Below are positions 1 to 4,826 of a DNA stretch of 7,046 bases, piece after piece (position 1 is the stretch's first letter; the number at the start of each line of letters is the position of its first letter). Made by a program: the position numbers and the translations under genes. The notes beneath the pieces are model-generated. The model searched no databases. It was not told the DNA's origin and saw nothing but the letters and a program-made list of their open reading frames with translations. This stretch comes from Candidatus Solibacter sp. (GTDB lineage Bacteria; Acidobacteriota; Terriglobia; Bryobacterales; Bryobacteraceae). The stretch spans positions 1 to 7,046 of the forward strand of contig JADGNT010000257.1 of the NCBI GenBank assembly GCA_017883345.1. Direction: 5' to 3'.

Positions 1-31
1 AACCACCGCGGGGAGTGGGCTCCGAACCCGG

Positions 32-99
32 GGACAGACAGGACTGGCAGCGAATTTCCGGCAAAATGCGCCGGAAATCCATGCCAGTCTTGTCAGTCC
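32..99. repeat. Long imperfect inverted repeat (hairpin), REP-like
   Basis: Two arms of about 30 bases (32-62 and 70-99) pair around a 7-base loop (63-69). The inner stem is a perfect 9 bp (54-62 with 70-78), followed by a small internal loop (50-53 against 79-81). A perfect 8 bp stem comes next (42-49 with 82-89), then an outer stem with one A/A mismatch and one G-T wobble. It lies 9 bases beyond the stop of the minus-strand receiver gene, so it would fold at the 3' end of that transcript. No T-run follows it in the minus direction, so it is not a classical intrinsic terminator. It could serve as an mRNA 3'-end stabiliser or be a dispersed REP-like palindrome. The pairing is seen directly; the role is inferred. 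Confidence 0.7.
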
Positions 100-108
100 A
101 CTTGGCTA

Positions 109-546
109 CTAGACGGCGGTGCGCAGCGGGCGGTAGCGGCGGCAGGCGCGGACCCCGATCAACTCGGCGACCTCTCCCAGCAGATTGGGGAGGTTCTCCA
201 TATAGATCGAGAGGTTGTGGCGGCCGGGAGCCGGCCGGCCCTTGCGGGACGGTTCGTAGGAAGTCACTTGGGCGGTGGCCGGATGGTAGTCCTTGACACG
301 CGCATAGGCCAGGACATTGCGCGGCACGTTGGTGTCGCTGAGGACCAGCGCATAGCGGCCTTCGTCCAATTTGGAAAGCGCTTCGGCCGGAGATGCGGCC
401 ACATCCACCGCGTATCCGCCGGCTTGCAAAATGGTCTGCAATGCCAATCGAGGTGCAAGATCACCATGCACCAACAAAACTCGGGCCAAATCCAGGGCCC
501 GGCCGGAACCGCTGTTGCTGGGGAGCAAGCTGGGTACCTTATGCAT
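109..546 (-). CDS. Stand-alone receiver-like protein with degenerate phosphorylation pocket
   Basis: This 145-residue protein looks like one CheY-type receiver domain with no output domain. The fold signature runs from residue 20 onward: a hydrophobic strand LARVLLVHGD, a helix, GGYAVDVAASPAEAL (a typical beta2-alpha2 stretch), then YALVLSDTNVP, where the Asp sits at the phospho-acceptor position followed by the usual x-x-x-P. Two parts of the active site are not canonical. The acidic pair normally after strand 1 (DD/DE) reads H-G-D, and the conserved Lys before the last strand-loop (K-P) is absent, with YMENLP in its place. It may therefore be phosphorylated poorly or not at all and act as a constitutive or protein-binding receiver. 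The ATG at 546 was chosen because it is the only start codon in the open stretch upstream of the domain; no clear Shine-Dalgarno precedes it. The first 18 or so residues are outside the domain. The frame stays open upstream into the pirin remnant but has no earlier start. The family call is fairly sure; partner and output are unknown. Confidence 0.65.
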   Translation of the reverse strand: MHKVPSLLPSNSGSGRALDLARVLLVHGDLAPRLALQTILQAGGYAVDVAASPAEALSKLDEGRYALVLSDTNVPRNVLAYARVKDYHPATAQVTSYEPSRKGRPAPGRHNLSIYMENLPNLLGEVAELIGVRACRRYRPLRTAV

Positions 547-639
547 CTTATGTCTATGTATACTGTACCCGAAGAAGAGGCGATTTTGACCTTTTTTTTC
601 AGTAAATTGGTCGGATTCCGCCGATGCCGCCCCAGGTAC

Positions 640-812
640 AGCGGAGTCGCGGTGCTCGATCTCGTCATCCGGGACGTAGCGCAGGGTCTCGAAACCGCGA
701 TGCGGGTGGGGCGGGAATCCGGGGGCTTCGCCGGACCCGAGCGGCGTCGGCCCCAGGTGGTCACGCCAGATGGGGCGGCAGTGAAAACCTTGGTCACGGA
801 TCGTTGGGCCAT
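640..812 (-). pseudogene. Pirin (cupin) gene remnant, truncated and frameshifted
   Basis: Reading the minus strand between the receiver gene and marR gives clear pirin sequence. From about 762 to 643 one frame encodes DHLGPTPLG, then GFPPHPHRGFET (720-685) and EIEHRDS. That is the N-terminal cupin core of pirins, including the His-x-His pair that supplies two of the metal ligands. The natural start is in another frame: an ATG at 812, with GGAG 9 bases upstream, gives MAQRSVTKVFTAAPSG, a plausible pirin N-terminus. The segment that should link the two (roughly 25 codons ending in a 'PFLLLD'-like strand) is missing and the frame changes, so an internal deletion is likely. After HRDS all resemblance ends: the second ligand pair (H/E), the rest of the first cupin and the whole second cupin are gone. 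An intact pirin is roughly 230-300 residues. It is divergent from the MarR gene, a common pairing for pirins. The motif and frame break are seen; the deletion size is inferred. Confidence 0.75.
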
Positions 813-817
813 TGGTT

Positions 818-837
818 TTATCTCCACGTCAAGATAA
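818..837. promoter_or_regulatory. Palindromic operator for the divergent MarR-family regulator
   Basis: The sequence from 819 to 836 reads TATCTCCACGTCAAGATA. Half-sites TATCT and AGATA are perfect inverted partners, the central ACGT is self-complementary, and only two symmetric positions on each side (824-825 against 830-831) do not pair. Bases 818 and 837 extend the match. MarR dimers typically bind palindromes of about 16-20 bp, often of the TATCTTGA...TCAAGATA kind. The site lies between the marR start (868) and the pirin-remnant start (812). It covers the GGAG ribosome site of the pirin remnant and a possible -10 hexamer of marR (GATAAT, 833-838), so binding could repress both directions. 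The symmetry is seen; the regulator assignment is inferred from position. Confidence 0.6.
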
Positions 838-852
838 TTGATGCTAGACTGA

Positions 853-860
853 GGCGGAGG
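853..860 (+). promoter_or_regulatory. Ribosome binding site of the MarR-family gene
   Basis: GGCGGAGG lies 7 bases before the ATG at 868. It is the best Shine-Dalgarno match near any start in this window and fixes the regulator's start. Confidence 0.75.
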
Positions 861-867
861 ATTCAAC

Positions 868-1296
868 ATGGAAGCGACGGGTATTCACCTGTGGTTGGTG
901 TTGTGGAAGGCTTACGAGGCGATTCGCCGCCACGCCGACCGGCATATCCACTCGCTGGGTCTTGGGTTCTCCGATTTTGCCGTGCTGGAGGTGCTGCTGC
1001 ACAAAGGGCCGGCTCCGGTAAACACGATCGGGGAACTGGTACATCTGACCAGCGGATCGATCACGGCGGCGATCGACCGTCTGGAGCAGAAGTCGCTGGT
1101 GGCGCGCTGCACGGATCCATCGGACCGGCGGGCGCGGGTGGTCCATCTGACGGAGGTGGGCCGGAAGCTGATCGAGTGCGCGTTCCGCGATCATGCGGCG
1201 GCGATGGGGGCGGCGACCGGCGGGCTGACCGCGGCGGAGCGGGGCGCGGCGGTGGTCCTGCTGAAGAAGCTGGGGTTGAGTGCAGAGGAGCGGTGA
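868..1296 (+). CDS. MarR-family transcriptional regulator
   Basis: A 142-residue winged-helix protein of normal MarR length. Helix 1 spans about residues 7-30. The winged helix-turn-helix follows: FSDFAVLEVLLHKGP (35-49), VNTIGELVHLTSGSITAAIDRLEQKSL (51-77, recognition helix around 61-73), and a wing with the family hallmark DPSDRRARVVHLT (83-95). The C-terminal dimerisation helix begins near VGRKLIE (97-103), and the tail is amphipathic. Members repress divergent or neighbouring genes and release DNA on binding small phenolics, on oxidation, or with metals. Two cysteines (81 in the wing, 104 in the dimer helix) are visible, but I cannot say they sense anything. The start is set by a strong Shine-Dalgarno. 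The natural target was probably the divergent pirin gene, now a remnant, plus its own gene through the palindrome at 818-837. The ligand is unknown. Confidence 0.9.
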   Translation: MEATGIHLWLVLWKAYEAIRRHADRHIHSLGLGFSDFAVLEVLLHKGPAPVNTIGELVHLTSGSITAAIDRLEQKSLVARCTDPSDRRARVVHLTEVGRKLIECAFRDHAAAMGAATGGLTAAERGAAVVLLKKLGLSAEER

Positions 1297-1395
1297 GGCT
1301 CGAAACACCAGACCGTATTTGTGAAACCGTGTATTTAATCGGGGCACGCTTCCTTGCCCTGGCGACTTCTGTTATAACTATGGTGTCCGAATCAC

Positions 1396-1614
1396 ATGAC
1401 CCATTCCTGCGCCAGAACCCCAGTGAGCCGCGTGCGCCACGATGCCTATCAGGGGCCGGCCGTTGCCACTCCGCCCCCGTCCCATGAGGAAATCGCCCGC
1501 CTCGCCTATGCTTACTGGGAAACTCGCGGCCGCCAGCACGGATCTCACCAGGAAGACTGGTATCGCGCCGAACGCGACCTTCTCGTCCGCGGGCCCTCCT
1601 CCGAACGGGCATAG
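1396..1614 (+). CDS. DUF2934 small protein
   Basis: A 72-residue protein of which the last two thirds match the DUF2934 pattern: EEIARLAYAYWETRGRQHGS (31-50) followed by QEDWYRAERDLL (52-63). The family's usual form is E-I-x-x-x-A-Y, a R-G-x-x-x-G turn, then E-D-W-x-x-A-E. DUF2934 proteins are short and soluble, common in Acidobacteria and Proteobacteria, and have no assigned function. The first 29 residues are basic or proline-rich with no signal peptide. No convincing Shine-Dalgarno precedes the ATG. A TATAAC hexamer at 1373-1378 could be a -10 element, in which case the leader would be very short. The stop at 1614 overlaps by one base the GTG that opens the next frame; this is probably coincidence because that frame holds a domain remnant. 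Confidence 0.75.
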   Translation: MTHSCARTPVSRVRHDAYQGPAVATPPPSHEEIARLAYAYWETRGRQHGSHQEDWYRAERDLLVRGPSSERA

Positions 1615-2165
1615 TGTGGAGCGGGCGGACCCAGAGGGTACCCACGCTGGCCGGCGCGTCGATTTCGGGCGACGGGCGGGTGGCCACCAACACGGGTGGC
1701 ACCCAAGTGCTGTTTGACGGGGTGCCCGCGCCGATTCTCTATACGTCGAGCGGGCAAGTGGCGGCCGTGGTGCCCTACGCGGTGGACAGCAAACTGGGAA
1801 CGCCCGTGCAGGTGCGCAACGGATCGCTCACTTCGGAAGCCGTGGCGCTGCCGGTGGCTCAGGTTTCGCCCTCCATCTTCCCGGTGAATCTGAGCGGCAC
1901 CGGCCCCGCGGCGGTCCTCAATCAGGACGGAATGACCGTCAACTCTTCCAGGAGTCCGGCTGCCAAGGGTAGCTGCATTTCGATCTATGCCACGGGCGAA
2001 GGCCAGACGAACCCGGGCGGAATCGATGGCCGGATCTCTAGCGGCGGGAGCCTGCCGAAGCCCGTGCGCGAGGTGCAGGCATGGGTTGACGGCAAGCCGG
2101 CCGAAGTGCCATACGCGGGCGCGGCGCCCGAGGCGGTGGCGGGACTGTTTCAGGTGGAGCCGCCA
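1614..2165 (+). pseudogene. Orphan TIGR03437-type C-terminal domain, remnant of a larger secreted protein
   Basis: The reading frame from 1614 carries most of the domain known as TIGR03437, normally at the C-terminus of large exported Acidobacterial proteins. Visible hallmarks in order: DGRVATNTGGTQVLFDGVPA, APILYTSSGQVAAVVPYAV, SPSIFPVNLSGTGPAAVLNQDG, the very typical IYATGEGQTNPGG, then KPAEVPYAGAAPEAVAGLFQV. Before it there are only about 14 unrelated residues, with no signal peptide and no host domain. After GLFQV the expected last strands (VNVRIP...VVLTVG) are lost and the frame runs on as non-homologous sequence to 2369 through the next gene's start. A GTG at 1614 could start translation, but no ribosome site is evident. 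A 5'- and 3'-truncated remnant is the best reading; an expressed mini-protein is possible but less likely. Homology limits are about 1650-2163. Confidence 0.7.
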
Positions 2166-2217
2166 TACCGTTGCGGCCCTACCCCACTCGGGTTCTGTTG
2201 TAGATTTGAAAATAGCT

Positions 2218-3750
2218 ATGACATCCATTCGATGGTGCGCCGTGGCGGTGGCGCTGGCGAGCGCTGCCGGGGGATGGGGACAAGCGCAGTTTTGGGGCGA
2301 GCTGAAGGCGGGCAAGTACGCGGTGGGCTTCCGCTCGCTCTATCAATTGGATGTGGCGCGACGCTATGACGCGGACTATCCCGCCCCGGGGGGCACGCCG
2401 GTCAAGAAACCGCGGCCCATCTTCCTCGCCATCTGGTATCCGGCGGCGGCGCGGGAGGACGTGGCGATGGACACGTCGATGGTGTACCGCGACTATTTCC
2501 GCGCGGTGTCGGTGGAGTCTCCGGTCCCCGAATTCGCCCAGCGGCTGCGCAAGTTCACGCGCGACATGGCCTGCCAGTACATGCTCGGCAAGGAGTTCGA
2601 AAAGCTCACCGGCGATGAGCGCGCCGCCTGGGACGGGTTGCTGGCAACGCCGGTCTTCGCCACTCTGAACGCGGCTCCCGCGGCGGGCAAATTTCCAGTA
2701 GTGATTTACCATCCGGGATTGGGGGGCACCTTCGATGACAACGCGGTGGCCTGCGAATACCTGGCGAGTCATGGGTACGTGGTGTTGAGCAGCGCCTATC
2801 AGGCGGCCGATTCCAGCCGCTTGAACATCGATGGCGACCTTGCCACGTCGTTCGACGATTTGAATTTCCTGCTGCGCTATGCGGCCACGCTGCCGTTGGC
2901 GGACCTCTCCAGGGTGGCGGCCATGGGGCACAGCTACGGGGCGCAGGCCATGCTCGCGTGGCGCGCGCGGCCCGATTCGGCGGTGGACGCCGTGGTCTTT
3001 CTGGATTCCAACGTGGAGTACCGCCCGCTGGACGACTTCGCGGACTTTAAGGCGGCCTTGGAGCGCAACCGGAATTCCACGGTCCCCGTGGTGATGTTCG
3101 CCGACCGGCGCCGCAATCCGCGCTTGGAGAGCTTCGACCGGTACCTGCAATTTGCCGCGCGCTATGAGGCCGAAGTGGACGGCATGGACCACAACGACTT
3201 CGTGAGTCAGGGCGGAACCGGGAAAGGCGATGGGGTACGGCGGAAGTACGAAGCCATCTGTGAGGCGATTCTGCATTTTCTCGACGGACATCTGAAAGGC
3301 GACACGGAGGCGCTGAAATCTCTTCGGGGCGCGCGGCCGGACGGGCTGCTCCAGTTGGCATACAAGGCGGCGCGTCCGGCTCCGCCGACCAGCGCGCAGA
3401 TCGCCAAGATGTACTCGAGCGAGGGTCTGGCGAATCTGGAGGCGCTGTCGGCACTGGTCAAGGACAACGATGCCGACCTGGTAGTGGGAGCCGCGGCGCT
3501 GCTCTTCGATGGCGGGCGCAAGCGGGAGGGGGCGAGCCTGCTGAAGTGGGCTGCGCCCCTGTTGCCGCGATCGGCGGACTTAGAGCGCGCCCTGGGAGAA
3601 GCCTTTCAGGCGATGGGGGACAAGGCGGGGGCGCGCGCGGCCTTCGAGAAGGCGCTGGTGCTGCTGCCCGAGGATGTCGGCTTGGACGCCGGGCAGAAGG
3701 CGGAGACGAGGAAGGCGGTCGAGGAAGGCTTGAAGGCGCTACGCAAGTGA
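2218..3750 (+). CDS. Secreted PAF-acetylhydrolase-like alpha/beta hydrolase with TPR-like C-terminus
   Basis: A 510-residue exported serine hydrolase. Residues 1-23 form a Sec signal peptide (Arg5, an Ala/Val core, predicted cut after GQA). The mature start KYAVGFRSLYQLDVARRYD and IFLAIWYPAA are typical of the PAF-acetylhydrolase/dienelactone-hydrolase group. The oxyanion strand is YHPGLGG (164-170), followed by YLASHGYVV. The nucleophile elbow is GHSYGA with Ser239. Asp263 (FLDSN) and His325 (MDHND) complete a triad whose spacing resembles plasma PAF-acetylhydrolase; Asp296 (FADRR) is an alternative acid. After residue 350 or so, the chain becomes helical with TPR-like units (about 400-490: DLVVGAAALLFDGG, ERALGEAFQAMGDKAGARAAFEKALVLLP), perhaps for substrate or partner binding. 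The ATG at 2218 was chosen because the signal peptide starts there. The frame is open back to 1987 but that stretch is the wrong-frame reading of the TIGR03437 domain. No strong Shine-Dalgarno is visible. Substrate unknown; some carboxylic ester or lipid ester is likely. Confidence 0.85.
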   Translation: MTSIRWCAVAVALASAAGGWGQAQFWGELKAGKYAVGFRSLYQLDVARRYDADYPAPGGTPVKKPRPIFLAIWYPAAAREDVAMDTSMVYRDYFRAVSVESPVPEFAQRLRKFTRDMACQYMLGKEFEKLTGDERAAWDGLLATPVFATLNAAPAAGKFPVVIYHPGLGGTFDDNAVACEYLASHGYVVLSSAYQAADSSRLNIDGDLATSFDDLNFLLRYAATLPLADLSRVAAMGHSYGAQAMLAWRARPDSAVDAVVFLDSNVEYRPLDDFADFKAALERNRNSTVPVVMFADRRRNPRLESFDRYLQFAARYEAEVDGMDHNDFVSQGGTGKGDGVRRKYEAICEAILHFLDGHLKGDTEALKSLRGARPDGLLQLAYKAARPAPPTSAQIAKMYSSEGLANLEALSALVKDNDADLVVGAAALLFDGGRKREGASLLKWAAPLLPRSADLERALGEAFQAMGDKAGARAAFEKALVLLPEDVGLDAGQKAETRKAVEEGLKALRK

Positions 3751-3781
3751 GAAAGATGGGTTCGGCTGGCCGGGCGGCGCA

Positions 3782-4648
3782 CTACCGCTGCTTGAGGGCT
3801 TCCAGTTCTTCCGGGGTGCGCGGCCAGTCCTGGCGGAGCAAGCGGGAGAGCGCCCGGTCCGCCAAAAGGCGGCCGCCGGTCTGGCAGGCGGGGCAATAGT
3901 TGGTTTCGTTGGACGCGTAGCGGATGCGCTGGATCCTGCCGCCGCAACGGGGACAGGGATGGCCGTACTTTCCATGGGCGGCCATCTCCTCGCGGAACGC
4001 CGTCACCTTTTCCGGAAACTTTCCTTTCGCCTGGGCGCGCAGGCGGTCGACCCATTCGGTGAGGACTTCGCGCATTGCCGCGTGAAGGCGCGCGGTTTCG
4101 TCCGGCGACAACTTGCGTGTCATGGCGATGGGACTGAGGCGCGCGCGATGCAGGATCTCGTCGGAGTAGGCGTTGCCGATACCGCTGAAGAGGCGGGGAT
4201 CGGTGAGCGCGCGCTTCAGCGTATGGTTCTCGGATTTCAGGGCGGCGGCGAAGGCTTCCCCGGAGGCTTCCAGAGGTTCGAGTCCGATCGTTTCGGGCGG
4301 CGCATCGAGGATGTGGATCTGGGCGCGGTGCTCGGTGCCGGCTTCGGTGAGCGTCAGCGTGCCGCTATCGAACTCGAAGGCCGCGAGCGGCGGCCGCTTG
4401 CCATTCCAATGCAGCCGGCCGGCGATCATCAGGTGGATCGCCAGCCAGAGGCCGTGGTCGAATCCCAGAGCGATGCGCTTGCCGGCGCGGCGCACATCGG
4501 TGACGGCGTGGCCGTAGAGAGCGGTCACGGGCGGCTCGACCGTTCGCAACAGGAACGGGCCTCGGATGGCAGCCTTCCGCAAGCTGTGCCCCGCGATGCG
4601 GCTTCGCAGGGACTCTACATAAAGTTCGACGTCGGGCAGTTCGGGCAT
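3782..4648 (-). CDS. Fpg/Nei-family DNA glycosylase (formamidopyrimidine-DNA glycosylase-like)
   Basis: A 288-residue base-excision-repair glycosylase/AP lyase. It starts MPELPDVELY, with the catalytic Pro2 and Glu3. Lys57 (RRAGKR) is the family's conserved lysine. The helix-two-turns-helix region spans about 143-190, with GIGNAYSDEILHRARLSP (156-173) holding the DNA-binding Asn159. The zinc finger uses Cys232, Cys235, Cys252 and Cys255. Departures from E. coli Fpg: the finger arginine of Q-R-x-T-F is an Asn here (SNETNYC), the R-F-G intercalation loop around residue 105 reads GTEHRAQIH, and about 31 residues follow the finger (LLADRALSRLLRQDWPRTPEEL). The lesion range may thus differ from 8-oxoG Fpg; I remember a widespread bacterial subgroup with this ending. 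The start at 4648 is fixed by Pro2. It converges with the hydrolase gene, with a 31-base gap holding no obvious terminator. Confidence 0.9.
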   Translation of the reverse strand: MPELPDVELYVESLRSRIAGHSLRKAAIRGPFLLRTVEPPVTALYGHAVTDVRRAGKRIALGFDHGLWLAIHLMIAGRLHWNGKRPPLAAFEFDSGTLTLTEAGTEHRAQIHILDAPPETIGLEPLEASGEAFAAALKSENHTLKRALTDPRLFSGIGNAYSDEILHRARLSPIAMTRKLSPDETARLHAAMREVLTEWVDRLRAQAKGKFPEKVTAFREEMAAHGKYGHPCPRCGGRIQRIRYASNETNYCPACQTGGRLLADRALSRLLRQDWPRTPEELEALKQR

Positions 4649-4692
4649 TGGGCTATTCGGCCGCCACTCAGCATATTACGGGATTCAGTTCC

Positions 4693-4805
4693 GTGGGGCA
4701 GGCAATCCTGCCTGCAGCCGCCTTTCAGGCGGCCCTTTCGGGCGATGTGCGATGCTCAACAAAGGCCGGCTGAATGCCGGCTGCAGCCAGGATTGGCTGC
4801 CCCAC
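4693..4805. repeat. Paired REP-like palindromic element with covarying hairpins
   Basis: Two 42-base arms, 4693-4734 and 4764-4805, are inverted copies with 37 of 42 positions matching, separated by 29 bases. Each arm itself folds into two short hairpins. Left: 4698-4704 with 4709-4715 (loop ATCC) and 4717-4723 with 4727-4733 (loop TTC). Right: 4765-4770 with 4776-4781 and 4783-4789 with 4794-4800 (loop GGAT). Four of the five differences between arms form two compensatory pairs (4702 with 4711, 4721 with 4729), so the hairpins persist while sequence changes. The fifth (4723) loses one pair in the right arm. This is the architecture of a BIME, meaning two REPs facing each other. REPs elsewhere are mobilised by RAYT (TnpA-REP) proteins; none is encoded in this window. 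It fills the divergent promoter region of the glycosylase and the TPR/UnbV gene. Confidence 0.85.
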
Positions 4806-4826
4806 AAGCTATCATAGAGCATTGTC

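Noticed and set aside
547..615. Promoter of the receiver gene in the AT-rich stretch
   Set aside because: The stretch is locally AT-rich with TATACA- and TACAGT-like hexamers on the minus strand, but I found no -35 partner at a sensible distance, so no promoter is annotated.
264..869. 201-residue minus-strand frame covering the marR-receiver gap
   Set aside because: Only its short part starting at 812 (MAQRSVTKVFTAAPSG) resembles a real gene, the pirin start. The rest is out of frame with both the pirin core and the receiver domain.
1354..1378. TTGCCC...TATAAC as a sigma-70 promoter for the DUF2934 gene
   Set aside because: The spacer is only 13 bases, too short for a normal promoter. The -10-like hexamer is mentioned as a weak possibility only.
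624..1487. 287-residue plus-strand frame across marR
   Set aside because: It is a different frame of the MarR gene, low-complexity Gly/Arg-rich, with no ribosome site.
1061..1702. Minus-strand Pro/Arg-rich frame across marR end and DUF2934
   Set aside because: Shadow of two plus-strand genes, with no domain or start signal.
1987..2217. N-terminal extension of the hydrolase frame
   Set aside because: This stretch is the TIGR03437 domain in another frame. A proper signal peptide begins at 2218.
3751..3781. Bidirectional terminator between the convergent hydrolase and glycosylase genes
   Set aside because: No stable stem with a T-run is visible in these 31 bases.
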